The notes below the pieces were generated by a model. It searched no databases, was not told where the DNA came from, and saw only the letters and a list, made by a program, of their open reading frames with translations. A program made the position numbers and the translations under genes. A stretch of DNA of 64,000 nt from assembly GCA_022840405.1 (NCBI GenBank), contig JALHJR010000007.1, forward strand, positions 1 through 64,000, written 5' to 3'. This DNA comes from Tepidanaerobacter acetatoxydans_A. GTDB lineage: Bacteria > Bacillota > Thermosediminibacteria > Thermosediminibacterales > Tepidanaerobacteraceae. Shown piece after piece: positions 7,624-17,305 of this stretch; the stretch's first letter is position 1, and every line of letters starts with the position of its first letter.

Positions 7624-9444
7624 CTATAGTCCCTCCTTCCCTGGAGTATTACTTACCTCCACTTCATTCATTTCGGCTTTCAGTTGTTGATAAGTGTTCA
7701 AAAGACTGTTGATCTCCTCTCTTTGGCCCAATAATTCAGCCTTCCTGATTTGCTCTCTTACTTGAACAATAGATTTTTTAAAATAGCCTTGCTTTACCTT
7801 TTTTATAAGTGAATTTATAAGTTCTTCATCCTCTAAAACCACATTTTCCATAAGTATCGTTGAAAGTTCTGCACATCCTTCTTCATCCAAATAATTAAAT
7901 ATATATGAGCTATCTATATCTTGATTTTTATTGATCATTTCAAAGAGGACATCAGCTATTTTCTTCGTATTTTTGTCTGTGAAAAATCGAGGGTCAAGTT
8001 GACCTGCCATTTTTTTGCACAACTTATCATTTTCAAGAATTAATTTTAATAATTTCCTCTCGGCTTTATGAAAACCTGTTACCTGCGATATTTTATGAAA
8101 TTCCTTATTATTATTTCTTATATGGCTTTTTTTATACTCATATCCATTGTCTGCCAATTTTCTTCTTTGAACTTCTTTTTTTATTGCCTGAACTGAAATT
8201 CCGAGCTCACTGGCTAATTTTTTGGCATACAACTCCAGCTCCGGCTCATTATCGACACCTGTTAAAATATCCACTGCTCGTTTAATAAATTTCAGTTTTC
8301 CATCATGTGCTTGTATATTTATATCTTTTTTAGCCAGAAATAGTTTGTAGCTTATAAAATCCATAGAATCAGTTAACAGTTTTTGAAAATGTTGTGGACC
8401 ATAAGTTTTTATGACTTCATCAGGGTCTTTTCCGTTTGGCATATTTAATACCTTGACTCTCAAACCTTCTTGTGCCAATATATCTATTCCCCTCACAGTT
8501 GCAGCCTTCCCGGCTTCATCTGCATCATATGAAAGAATAACCCCATCGGTATATTTTTTAAGCAATCTTGCTTGATTTTTTGTAAGAGCAGTCCCAAGAG
8601 AAGCTACAGACTGATTAAAACCATATTGGTGCAATGTTATGCAGTCCATATAGCCTTCCACCACTATGGTATCAAGCGCAGGGTCTTTTTTTATCATGGA
8701 AAGAGCGTATAAATTGTCTCCTTTAGAAAACAATGGCGTTTCAGGAGTATTTAAATATTTAGGCATTGATTCATCAAGAGCTCGCCCTCCAAACCCAATA
8801 ATATTCTTTGTAACATCTTCTATGGGAAACATTAACCTATTTCTAAATCTATCGTAATAGCCTTTATTATCCTTTCTAGGTATAATAAGACCGATTTTCT
8901 CTAATGTATCAATCTTTACGCCCTCAAAATGAGCAAATTTTATAAGTCCGTCCCAAGATGGCGGCGCATATCCTAGGTAAAATTTTTCTACTGTTTCTGC
9001 AGTCAATCCTCTCTCTTTTATATATTCCATGGCTTTAGAACCTTCGCGGGTATGTAGCAAACAGTGATTGTAGTATTTTGCTGCCAAGCGATTTACTCTA
9101 AGGTATTCACGTTTTTCTTGAAACTCCAGCGATAGGTCTTTGTCCATATTTCCCGGAAGTTTGATGTTAAGCTTATCAGCCAAATATCGAACAGCCTCTG
9201 GAAAATTGAGGTTTTCTTTTTTCATTATAAAAGTAAATACATTTCCGCCTATGCCACATCCAAAACAATAAAACAATTGTTTTTCCGCATCTACACTAAA
9301 GGAAGGAGTCTTTTCCTTATGAAACGGGCAAAGACCAATATAATTGCCTCCTTGTTTTTTCAGAGAAGTGTATTCAGATACAATTTCTACTATATCTGCT
9401 TTGTCCTGTACCTCTTTTATGACCTCTTCAGAATAAAACCCCAT
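7624..9444 (-). CDS. dnaG: DNA primase
   Basis: A 606-residue primase that makes RNA primers at the replication fork. The N-terminal zinc-binding motif is CPFH...CFGCG. The TOPRIM core contains VVEGYMDCITL and YDADEAGKAA. The C-terminal region, about 150 residues, would bind the helicase DnaB. The ATG at 9444 is chosen because GGTGAT precedes it and the protein then begins MGFYSEEVI as in relatives; an upstream TTG at 9456 is also open. It overlaps into rpoD downstream. Confidence 0.97.
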   Translation of the reverse strand: MGFYSEEVIKEVQDKADIVEIVSEYTSLKKQGGNYIGLCPFHKEKTPSFSVDAEKQLFYCFGCGIGGNVFTFIMKKENLNFPEAVRYLADKLNIKLPGNMDKDLSLEFQEKREYLRVNRLAAKYYNHCLLHTREGSKAMEYIKERGLTAETVEKFYLGYAPPSWDGLIKFAHFEGVKIDTLEKIGLIIPRKDNKGYYDRFRNRLMFPIEDVTKNIIGFGGRALDESMPKYLNTPETPLFSKGDNLYALSMIKKDPALDTIVVEGYMDCITLHQYGFNQSVASLGTALTKNQARLLKKYTDGVILSYDADEAGKAATVRGIDILAQEGLRVKVLNMPNGKDPDEVIKTYGPQHFQKLLTDSMDFISYKLFLAKKDINIQAHDGKLKFIKRAVDILTGVDNEPELELYAKKLASELGISVQAIKKEVQRRKLADNGYEYKKSHIRNNNKEFHKISQVTGFHKAERKLLKLILENDKLCKKMAGQLDPRFFTDKNTKKIADVLFEMINKNQDIDSSYIFNYLDEEGCAELSTILMENVVLEDEELINSLIKKVKQGYFKKSIVQVREQIRKAELLGQREEINSLLNTYQQLKAEMNEVEVSNTPGKEGL

Positions 9445-9623
9445 TTTTATCACCAAATCTTAAAAAATCTCCTCAAAGCCAGAATGAGGAGTTATTCTTG
9501 CAACAAATTTTAAAATTCTTCTCTCCTCCCTCTGAATTTACATACACATTATTCCACATTATTCTACGTCAGTATCAATTATTCCTTCTTTTTGTCCTGC
9601 AAAATAATTGATAAATTACTCTA

Positions 9624-10631
9624 TCAGATTTCTAGCGGCCAAGATGAAGGTATAAAAAACTCTCGAAATTTTTTAATGGCATATATATCCGTCATACCGG
9701 CTATATAATCGGCTACAGCTCTTTTTATATTCTCTTCTTTTGAAATTTTTATAAATTCAGGAGGCATGAAATTTGGGTGTAGGATATAATACTCAAATAA
9801 AAGTCTTAACATTGTTTTAACTTTTTTTTCCTGAGTTTTAGCAGAAGAAGAACCTACGTAAACACTTTCAAATAAATACGACCGCAGCTTTTGCGTTGCA
9901 TTATATATATCATCACTCATTGCTACTATAGGTTGCTTGAAACTTGTTGATATAACATCCTTAATCATTGTATCGATACGTTCACCGTGTTTTTTGCCCA
10001 AGACCTTTACTGATTCTTGCGGCAGATCTTCCGGCTTTAATATTCCTGCTCTTTCAGCATCATCGATATCGTGATTTATATACGCAATCCAATCAGATAA
10101 TCTTACCACCTGGCCTTCAAGTGTGGCAGGGTTTCCGTGCGTAGTATGATTTTTTATGCCATCCCTTACTTCCCATGTAAGATTTAAGCCCTTTCCTTGT
10201 TCTAAAAAATCTACAACTCTTACACTCTGTTCTTCGTGCCTAAATCCTGTTTCTAACAATTCATTTAGAACTTGTTCACCTGTATGACCGAAGGGTGTAT
10301 GCCCTAAATCATGACCTAGTGCTATAGCTTCAGTAAGGTCTTCGTTTAACCTTAAGCTTCTAGATATCGTCCTTGCAATTTGAGATACCTCAAGTGTATG
10401 AGTCAATCTGGTCCTATAATGATCACCTTCAGGAGAAATAAACACCTGGGTTTTATGTTTCAATCGCCGGAAAGCTTTTGAATGAAGTATTCTATCTCTG
10501 TCCCTTTGAAAATCGGTTCGTATGCTGCATTTTTCCTCCGGACGGCATCTGCCTTTGCTTTTAGAGCTCAACGACGCATAGGGAGAAAGACAGCTTTTTT
10601 CGATTTCTTCTTGCCTTTTGCGAAAATTCAC
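9624..10631 (-). CDS. dgt: dGTPase / HD-domain deoxynucleotide triphosphohydrolase
   Basis: A 335-residue HD-superfamily enzyme that hydrolyses dNTPs to deoxynucleosides and triphosphate. The metal-binding residues are in TRLTHTLEVSQIAR (His), AIALGHDLGHTPFGH (His-Asp) and SDWIAYINHDIDDA (Asp). The start is GTG behind AGGTGAGG. It lies upstream of dnaG with a gap of about 180 nt, in the same direction, and downstream of the ppdK terminator. Shorter than E. coli Dgt, like the Firmicutes type-2 form. Confidence 0.93.
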   Translation of the reverse strand: MNFRKRQEEIEKSCLSPYASLSSKSKGRCRPEEKCSIRTDFQRDRDRILHSKAFRRLKHKTQVFISPEGDHYRTRLTHTLEVSQIARTISRSLRLNEDLTEAIALGHDLGHTPFGHTGEQVLNELLETGFRHEEQSVRVVDFLEQGKGLNLTWEVRDGIKNHTTHGNPATLEGQVVRLSDWIAYINHDIDDAERAGILKPEDLPQESVKVLGKKHGERIDTMIKDVISTSFKQPIVAMSDDIYNATQKLRSYLFESVYVGSSSAKTQEKKVKTMLRLLFEYYILHPNFMPPEFIKISKEENIKRAVADYIAGMTDIYAIKKFREFFIPSSWPLEI

Positions 10632-10723
10632 AAGGCCTCACCTCACAAAAGATTTCCGATGGATTTATTTCATTATTACTCTATTCGATATTCTCGTTGT
10701 TTTTTCCTCTTGCATTTTGTAAA

Positions 10724-10748
10724 AAAGAGGCGAAAAATTCGCCTCTTT
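10724..10748 (-). terminator. terminator after ppdK
   Basis: AAAGAGGCGAA and TTCGCCTCTTT pair around AAA, 5 nt past the ppdK stop codon, with a T-rich tail on the minus strand. Confidence 0.8.
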
Positions 10749-10753
10749 AAAAA

Positions 10754-13393
10754 CTATTTATGATTTATTTTTGCCTGGGCGGCTGCAAGCCTTGCGATTG
10801 GCACTCTAAAAGGTGAACAGCTGACGAAATCCAGGCCAATCATATGACAAAATTCAACGGAACTTGGTTCTCCGCCGTGCTCACCACAAATACCTATTAA
10901 AAGATCCGGCTTCACACTTCTGCCTTTATCCGTAGCCATCTTCATCAATGAACCAACACCTTTTCTATCAAGAACAATGAAGGGAGAATCTGAAAGTATT
11001 TTTTGTTCCACATAATGAGGAAGTATCTTGCCTTCTGCATCATCACGGCTGAATCCAAAAGTTGTCTGTGTCAGGTCATTTGTTCCGAACGAGAAGAAAT
11101 CCGCAAAATTAGCAATCTCTTCAGCAGTCAGGCATGCCCTTGGAAGTTCAATCATTGTTCCGATAAAGTAATGTACCTTTGTTCCTTCTTCTTCAAATAC
11201 CTCCTCCGCAGTCTTTTCTACGATTTCTCTTAGAGTCTTAAGCTCTAATTCGTGATTAACCAGAGGTATTTCAATTTCAGGTATAACCTTAATACCTTTT
11301 TTAGTTAGATTACATGCTGCTTTTAGTATGGCTTTTACTTGCATAGTATAAATTTCGGGATACAGCAGGCCTAGTCTGCAACCTCTAAGACCCAACATCG
11401 GATTCATTTCTCTGAGGGCTCGCACTTTTTTAAGCATTTCCTGTTTTTCTTCCAGTTCTTTTGAACAACCTTTTGCTTTAAGTTCCATTATTTTTACAAT
11501 AAGTTCTTCGGGATTAGGTAGGAATTCGTGAAGAGGCGGATCTAGCAACCTTACGGTAACAGGCAATCCTTCCATTACTTCAAAAATTCCCTCAAAGTCT
11601 TCCTGCTGTATAGGCAAAAGTTTAGCCAGGGCTTCTTCTCTTTCTTCTTTGGTTTCTGCCATAATCATTTGCTGAACTATTGGCAGCCGATCCTGTGCCA
11701 TAAACATATGCTCGGTTCTGCAAAGCCCTATACCCTCTGCACCGAATTCTAAAGCTACTTTAGCATCATGAGGTGTGTCAGCATTTGCCCTAACTTTTAG
11801 CTTTCGTATTTCATCAGCCCAACTCAATATTTGATTAAATTCAACGGAAAGTTCCGGATCAATCATGGGAACTTCGCCAATCATAACTTCTCCTGTAGAT
11901 CCATCAATGGAAATTACATCACCTTTTTTGACTACAAGCTGCCCAACTGTAAACTCGCCTTTTTCATAGTCAATTTTTACGGCTTCACATCCAGATACAC
12001 AAGGTTTTCCCATACCGCGAGCTACAACAGCAGCATGACTTGTCATGCCACCGCGGCTTGTAAGCACTCCTTGAGCTGCAACAATACCATGAATATCATC
12101 AGGAGTGGTTTCCGTCCTAACCAAAATTACTTTCTGACCTTCATTGCCCATGGCCTCTGCCTCATCTGGGTCAAAAACCACATGTCCCGAAGCTGCCCCC
12201 GGAGATGCTGGCAACCCCTTTGCTATAGGCTTAACATCAGCATTCGGGTCGATTCTGCGGTGGAGTAGGGTCTCTACCTGACCCGCCGGCACACGAAGAA
12301 TTGCTTCATCCTTATTTATCAAGCCCTCTTTAACCATATCTACGGCAATTTTTACAGCAGCCTGAGCCGTCCGTTTACCGCTGCGCGTCTGCAGCATAAA
12401 AAGCTTCCCGTTTTCTATTGTAAATTCTATATCCTGCATATCTCTATAATGCTTCTCTAACAACTTGCATACATTTATAAATTGCTCATATACATCTAGC
12501 ATGACATCTTTTAGCTGTTTTATGCTCTGAGGTGTCCTGATACCAGCCACAACATCTTCGCCTTGTGCATTCATTAAAAATTCGCCGTAAACTTCTTTTT
12601 CTCCCGTTGAAGGATTTCTGGTAAAGGCAACACCGGTTCCTGAATCATCACCTTTGTTTCCAAAAACCATAGTCTGAACATTAACAGCCGTTCCTAAATC
12701 ATCGGGGATTTTATTTATTCTCCTGTAAACCTTGGCTCTCTGATTGTTCCAAGACTTAAAAACTGCTTCTACGGCCATTAAAAGCTGTTCCTTGGGATCT
12801 TGTGGAAACTTTCGGCCTGTTTCGTTCCTTATTTTTTCCTTATAAAGCTCTATAACCTCTTTCCAGCCATCCGCATCCATTTCAGTGTCTTGGGTGATAC
12901 CCTTTTTCTGCTTTACCTCGTTTATGATGGATTCAAATTTATCATGCTCAACTTCCATAACTACATCGCCAAACATCTGGATAAATCTTCGATAGCTGTC
13001 ATAGGCAAAACGCTCATTCCCTGTTTTTGCCGCCAATCCCTTAACGCTTTCATCGTTTAGACCCAGATTCAGTATTGTATCCATCATACCCGGCATAGAA
13101 ATAACTGCTCCTGACCTAACTGATACCAACAACGGATCTTGATTATCCCCAAGTTTCTTGCCCATTTCTTTTTCAAGATCATCTAAAGCTTGGAAAATTT
13201 GAGATAAGATATCTTCGGATATCTTTTCACCTTCTTCATAATAGTTCAGGCAGGCTTCGGTTGTGATGGTAAAACCCATCGGTACAGGCAAGCCTATCTT
13301 AACCATTTCTGCCAGATTTGCACCTTTACCTCCTAGCAAGTTGCGCATTTGAGCATTGCCTTCGCGAAAACTGTAGACATATTTTTTTGTCAT
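10754..13393 (-). CDS. ppdK: pyruvate, phosphate dikinase
   Basis: An 879-residue cytosolic enzyme that interconverts pyruvate, ATP and phosphate with PEP, AMP and PPi. The N-terminal ATP-grasp domain (residues 1-340) contains GGKGANLAEM. The swivelling phosphohistidine domain has GGMTSHAAVVARG with the catalytic His near 453 and the regulatory Thr two residues before it. The C-terminal TIM barrel includes IEIPLV and SFGTNDLTQTTFGFSRDD. The length fits the family. The upstream gene encodes the enzyme that phosphorylates this Thr, so activity is probably controlled post-translationally. Confidence 0.98.
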   Translation of the reverse strand: MTKKYVYSFREGNAQMRNLLGGKGANLAEMVKIGLPVPMGFTITTEACLNYYEEGEKISEDILSQIFQALDDLEKEMGKKLGDNQDPLLVSVRSGAVISMPGMMDTILNLGLNDESVKGLAAKTGNERFAYDSYRRFIQMFGDVVMEVEHDKFESIINEVKQKKGITQDTEMDADGWKEVIELYKEKIRNETGRKFPQDPKEQLLMAVEAVFKSWNNQRAKVYRRINKIPDDLGTAVNVQTMVFGNKGDDSGTGVAFTRNPSTGEKEVYGEFLMNAQGEDVVAGIRTPQSIKQLKDVMLDVYEQFINVCKLLEKHYRDMQDIEFTIENGKLFMLQTRSGKRTAQAAVKIAVDMVKEGLINKDEAILRVPAGQVETLLHRRIDPNADVKPIAKGLPASPGAASGHVVFDPDEAEAMGNEGQKVILVRTETTPDDIHGIVAAQGVLTSRGGMTSHAAVVARGMGKPCVSGCEAVKIDYEKGEFTVGQLVVKKGDVISIDGSTGEVMIGEVPMIDPELSVEFNQILSWADEIRKLKVRANADTPHDAKVALEFGAEGIGLCRTEHMFMAQDRLPIVQQMIMAETKEEREEALAKLLPIQQEDFEGIFEVMEGLPVTVRLLDPPLHEFLPNPEELIVKIMELKAKGCSKELEEKQEMLKKVRALREMNPMLGLRGCRLGLLYPEIYTMQVKAILKAACNLTKKGIKVIPEIEIPLVNHELELKTLREIVEKTAEEVFEEEGTKVHYFIGTMIELPRACLTAEEIANFADFFSFGTNDLTQTTFGFSRDDAEGKILPHYVEQKILSDSPFIVLDRKGVGSLMKMATDKGRSVKPDLLIGICGEHGGEPSSVEFCHMIGLDFVSCSPFRVPIARLAAAQAKINHK

Positions 13394-13394
13394 A

Positions 13395-14225
13395 TTATAC
13401 TTCCCCTTTCCTTATTATCTCTAAAATGCTAGTGGCTATTTCCTCCACTGCTTTATTTGAAACATCAATTTTAGGGCAACCAATTTTTTCCATTATCATA
13501 TCAGCATATTCGATTTCTTCCATAATTCTTCCAAGTTGAGCATAAGTTGCTTCTGTGCTAAGGCCTAAGGCTTTAAGTCTTTCCTGCCTGATATCAAACA
13601 GCTTTTCAGGGCTTATAGTAAGACCGATAATCGTCTTTGGCGGAAGGTGAAATAATTCATCCGGGGGAGCAACCTCCGGTACCAAACGGAGATTTGCAAC
13701 CTTTAATCTCTTATGAGCCAAAAACATTGCCAGGGGAGTTTTAGAAGTTCTTGAAACACCTATAAGAACAACATCTGCCCGAGATAAGCCTCTGGGATCC
13801 TTGCCATCATCATACTGAACCGCAAACTCTATTGCTTCTATTTTTTTGAAATAATCCTCATCTATTCGATGGACTAAACCTGGCTGTAAATGCGGTTTAA
13901 CTTCAATTATCTTTGAAAAAGTATCCATCATCGGCCCCATTAAATCTACTATAGGTATCTGATTTTGCTCCGCCAGACTTAAAAGGTGCTGTCTTACTTC
14001 CGGTAAAATAATTGTGCATACAATAACACAATTAGCTGTATTTTTAGCTTCCTCTATGATATCTTCCACATACTCATTGTCAGTTACATAAGGAACTTTG
14101 CGAATATCAACTTTATCGGAATTAAATTGAACCATCGCCGCACGAATTACTAATTCGGCAGTTTCACCAATAGAATCGGAAACTGCAAACACTACCGGCT
14201 GGCTTTTTCTATCTTTTATAATCAT
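13395..14225 (-). CDS. pyruvate, phosphate dikinase regulatory protein (kinase/pyrophosphorylase)
   Basis: A 276-residue DUF299-family bifunctional enzyme. It uses ADP to phosphorylate the active-site Thr of PPDK and phosphate to reverse this. The start region FAVSDSIGETAELV and the P-loop-like GVSRTSKTPLAMFLA near residue 150 are diagnostic. The ATG at 14225 matches the Bacillus YqfL start; the reading frame is open further to 14258. The 1-nt gap to ppdK shows that target and regulator are cotranscribed. AAGGAGG lies very close to this ATG, so the exact start is uncertain. Confidence 0.93.
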   Translation of the reverse strand: MIIKDRKSQPVVFAVSDSIGETAELVIRAAMVQFNSDKVDIRKVPYVTDNEYVEDIIEEAKNTANCVIVCTIILPEVRQHLLSLAEQNQIPIVDLMGPMMDTFSKIIEVKPHLQPGLVHRIDEDYFKKIEAIEFAVQYDDGKDPRGLSRADVVLIGVSRTSKTPLAMFLAHKRLKVANLRLVPEVAPPDELFHLPPKTIIGLTISPEKLFDIRQERLKALGLSTEATYAQLGRIMEEIEYADMIMEKIGCPKIDVSNKAVEEIATSILEIIRKGEV

Positions 14226-14235
14226 CCCCTCCTTT

Positions 14236-14868
14236 CTAAGTCTTTCCAAGTTCAACAAAAAGTTTCGTAATTGTAGTCTTGGTTACTTTCCCAACTATCT
14301 TATATTTTTCCTGGTCATTTTCTGTTACAGCTTTCACTACCGGTAACGCATCAATTTGGTGATCGACAATTTTTCTTGCAGCATCATAAGCACTTTCTTC
14401 AGGTGTTACTGTAATTATGTTTGGCATTCTGGTCATTACGATACCTATTGGCATTTTATGTATATCTGCATTTCCGATAGCTGTTTTTAGCAAATCCTTA
14501 CGAGATACCAGCCCTGCTAAATTACCATCTTTGTCAGTGATGAAAAGGGTTCCCACATCTGTCAAAAATAAAGTTACTATAGCATCATATACGGAAGTAT
14601 CTTCCTTTATGACCGACGGAACTGACTTTATCTTATCGACTTTTATATCATTCATTTTTTCTGATATGAGATTTTTAGGATCTTTCCCTGCAAAAAAGTA
14701 TCCCACCCTAGGTCTGGCTTCTAAAATACCAAGCATGGTCAAAACTGCAAGATCAGGTCTTAGTGCTGACCGAGTTAAATTGAGTTTGTCCGCTATTTGT
14801 TCACTGGTAATTGGTTCATATTTCTTTACTATATCAACTATTAAAGCCTGCCTTGATGATAATTCTAT
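14236..14868 (-). CDS. ccpN: CcpN-type transcriptional repressor (HTH + two CBS domains), apparent ATA start
   Basis: CcpN represses gluconeogenic genes in Bacillus. From 14742 downward the frame encodes LGILEARPRVGYFF and two CBS domains. The helix-turn-helix is encoded just upstream in the same frame (PITSEQIADKLNLTRSALRP), but no ATG, GTG or TTG occurs between the in-frame TGA at 14875-14877 and that HTH. An ATA at 14866-14868 lies 9 nt after GGGAG, and initiation there gives 210 residues, close to the 212 of B. subtilis CcpN. The first TTG (14742) would delete the HTH. It precedes the PPDK regulator and ppdK, fitting a PEP-control operon. Confidence 0.85.
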   Translation of the reverse strand: MELSSRQALIVDIVKKYEPITSEQIADKLNLTRSALRPDLAVLTMLGILEARPRVGYFFAGKDPKNLISEKMNDIKVDKIKSVPSVIKEDTSVYDAIVTLFLTDVGTLFITDKDGNLAGLVSRKDLLKTAIGNADIHKMPIGIVMTRMPNIITVTPEESAYDAARKIVDHQIDALPVVKAVTENDQEKYKIVGKVTKTTITKLFVELGKT

Positions 14869-15076
14869 GGGTTTTCACTCCCTTCGAACAGGCTACAAAT
14901 TGCCAAATATTATTATACTACAAAACATAAAAAAATCCTCTTTTTTTGCTAAAGAATTTCATTAGATACGGTATTACTGTCAATTACCGCAGCCAAAAAA
15001 TAATCTTATAAAAACTCTCAATAAAAGTATATTTTTTAAATAAACCCTATATTTTATCTGGGATTGTAATATCTTA

Positions 15077-15841
15077 TTATTTGCTGTTTCCTATGTTTAA
15101 CTTATTTACATCTTTTATGAATTCAGCAGTTTTAAGTTTATGGTCGACATGATGTAATATAAAAAGATCTAAAACGTCTTTTAGTTGTTCAGCTACATAT
15201 TTCTTTACTCTCAAACCTTCCAGCTCTTCATATGTTCCCATTAACATTTTTCTAATTACATTTAAAGTATCTGAAGTAATGTTTATCGCTTTTGTATCTT
15301 TTCCATGACAGTCGTGACAGAGGATGCCTCCCATTGCCGTACTAAAATATATTTTATCAAAAGATTTTCTTCCACAGCCTACACATTGAAATAATTCCGG
15401 TGCAAAGCCCTGTATTGCCATAAGCTTTACTTCATAAATGCGGCTGAGTATCTCAATATTTTTCCACTTCTGAAGAAAATACATGGTTTTTAAAAAAAAG
15501 CGGAATAATTCCTGATTTTTATCTTCCAAAGGCGTAGAAACCCTGAGAAGTTCCGCAAAATATAAGCCATAAGCCATGGATTCTAAATTCTGACGTATTT
15601 TATAAAAAGACTCTTTTATTTCGCATTGACTAATAGTATCCAGATTTCGACCTTCTAAAATTAAAAAATTGCTGTAAGAAAACAACTGACTCCCTGCAAG
15701 TATAGGATTTCGCGGTCGGCGCACACCTCTGGCTACCGCATGAACTTTACCTTTATCAGGTGAAAAAAGGGTGAGTATTTTATCTGCTTCGCCGAGGTTT
15801 CTATATCCTAATACTATAGCATCGGTTCTGTATAGAGCCAT
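15077..15841 (-). CDS. recO: DNA repair protein RecO
   Basis: A 254-residue recombination mediator that loads RecA with RecR. The N-terminal OB-fold begins MALYRTDAIVLGYRNLGEADKI's family pattern. A zinc motif CVGC...CHDC lies near residues 145-175. The Firmicutes gene usually lies after era; here a DUF3048 lipoprotein gene is upstream instead (24-nt gap). Confidence 0.95.
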   Translation of the reverse strand: MALYRTDAIVLGYRNLGEADKILTLFSPDKGKVHAVARGVRRPRNPILAGSQLFSYSNFLILEGRNLDTISQCEIKESFYKIRQNLESMAYGLYFAELLRVSTPLEDKNQELFRFFLKTMYFLQKWKNIEILSRIYEVKLMAIQGFAPELFQCVGCGRKSFDKIYFSTAMGGILCHDCHGKDTKAINITSDTLNVIRKMLMGTYEELEGLRVKKYVAEQLKDVLDLFILHHVDHKLKTAEFIKDVNKLNIGNSK

Positions 15842-15864
15842 GTATAATTTACCCCTTTGTTGGT

Positions 15865-16908
15865 TTAGTCATAATTAAATTTGCCCCACTGAGGCAGTAT
15901 CTGAATCCAAGTATTGCCCGGATTTACAACAAGTTCTGTGTCATCTTCAAAAGTATAGCTTGTTCGCTCTTTTCTGTCATCTTTCCGCCATTTTATCTTG
16001 CTACAATACCCATTACTTATATAATAACCCTTTCCGCTGTCAACGGTCTTTATGGAAAGTCTGCCAACATCATCTACTACTTTAGTGACAGCAAATTGTA
16101 AAATAATATTTTTTACAAGAATTTGTTCACCGGTTTTTTTATCGGTATGAGGTTCGCCGTTAATATAACGCTTATACATCTTTTTATCTTTGTCATATGT
16201 ATAGCTTACTACATAATTTTTAAAATATTCTAATTCAAACTCTTCAAGGACTTGGTTCCCAGCAGGAGTCTCTTCTGAATTGAAATTCCACAAAGTCAGT
16301 TCAATGTCTCTGATAAAACCCTTTTTTTCTGATGTTTTTAAAATGTTCTCGGTATTTGTATATGCATTATGCGGCTCCTTGCGAAACCTATCTCGCCAAA
16401 AAGTTACATCATCATAAATACCGTTTATTGCATCAATGTTTAGTTTCTTTAAATCAATATACCCCTGAGGACTGGCACCATAGTGTATATATATGCTATC
16501 ATATTCCATAGCATAATCAAGAAAATAAGGCCGTGCACTGCGTACAGGACCAATTTCATCTACCGTTTCTCCGAGAAAAAGTGCTAAAAAGCGAGTTATA
16601 CCTCCTTCGGTTAAAACTTCATATACTACACCCGCTTTATCTAGACCCGACTGCGGTCGAGCATTGTATTCATTTTCTATCATAACCGCAAGAGGTCTTT
16701 GCTTCTCATGCTGAATGTCCATATCTGTGCCGGTAAGCGGATTTTTAACTTTAGGAATAATTTGTTCATTTTCTTGTGATTTCGTTACTTCGTCCCAATC
16801 GCTTGGTGTACCATAGGAATCTTTGCAGCTATTTTTATCGCTGCAACCAGCGTGAATTAATAAAAACAAAACTAGTATAACAATGGTCAGGTATCGCTTA
16901 AACAGCAT
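15865..16908 (-). CDS. DUF3048 lipoprotein (YerB-like)
   Basis: A 347-residue exported lipoprotein. The N-terminus has basic residues, a hydrophobic stretch and the lipobox LIHAGC, so the mature protein would be anchored by Cys. The body contains the DUF3048 hallmarks PLAVMIENEYNARPQSGLDKA, VYEVLTEGGITRFLALF, GPVRSARPYF and, near the C-terminus, GKGYYISNG...IKWRKDD. The ATG at 16908 is selected over 16926 because GGAGG lies 7 nt before it. The function is unknown. It sits between dgkA and recO, where cdd/era is common in relatives. Confidence 0.88.
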   Translation of the reverse strand: MLFKRYLTIVILVLFLLIHAGCSDKNSCKDSYGTPSDWDEVTKSQENEQIIPKVKNPLTGTDMDIQHEKQRPLAVMIENEYNARPQSGLDKAGVVYEVLTEGGITRFLALFLGETVDEIGPVRSARPYFLDYAMEYDSIYIHYGASPQGYIDLKKLNIDAINGIYDDVTFWRDRFRKEPHNAYTNTENILKTSEKKGFIRDIELTLWNFNSEETPAGNQVLEEFELEYFKNYVVSYTYDKDKKMYKRYINGEPHTDKKTGEQILVKNIILQFAVTKVVDDVGRLSIKTVDSGKGYYISNGYCSKIKWRKDDRKERTSYTFEDDTELVVNPGNTWIQILPQWGKFNYD

Positions 16909-16935
16909 AACTGTACCTCCTGCCATGCTATTTAC

Positions 16936-17304
16936 TTAACTCAAAAGCATCAAAATTCTTTTGTAAAACACAATGTAGCCAACAACAATTGCATTTATTG
17001 CAGATATTAGTACGGCTCCAGCGGCTACATTTTTAGCCACCGCTGCCAGTGGGTGATATTCTTGAGTATACATATCTACAACCGTTTCAATGGCTGTATT
17101 TATCATCTCTGTAACTAACACAATTGTAATCGTCATAAAAACTGTCAAAATCTCTAAAGTGCTAAGTTTTAATAAGTAGCTCATCAAAATTACCAGCAAT
17201 GCAGTTGCCAAATGAATTTTTATATTGCGCTGAGTTCTGAAAGCATACAATATACCGGAGATGGCATAATAAAAACTTTCGCTTAGAGTTCGAGCTTTTT
17301 TCAT
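16936..17304 (-). CDS. dgkA: diacylglycerol kinase / undecaprenol kinase
   Basis: A 122-residue membrane protein with three hydrophobic segments. The DAGK motif ITIVLVTEMINTAIETVVD contains the catalytic and Mg-binding Glu residues. Gram-positive members phosphorylate undecaprenol for lipid-carrier recycling. It starts 1 nt after the ybeY stop codon and is probably cotranscribed. Confidence 0.94.
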   Translation of the reverse strand: MKKARTLSESFYYAISGILYAFRTQRNIKIHLATALLVILMSYLLKLSTLEILTVFMTITIVLVTEMINTAIETVVDMYTQEYHPLAAVAKNVAAGAVLISAINAIVVGYIVFYKRILMLLS

Positions 17305-17305
17305 T

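Noticed and set aside
11831..12268. 145-residue plus-strand open frame
   Set aside because: It is the antisense shadow of ppdK; codon pattern follows the minus-strand gene.
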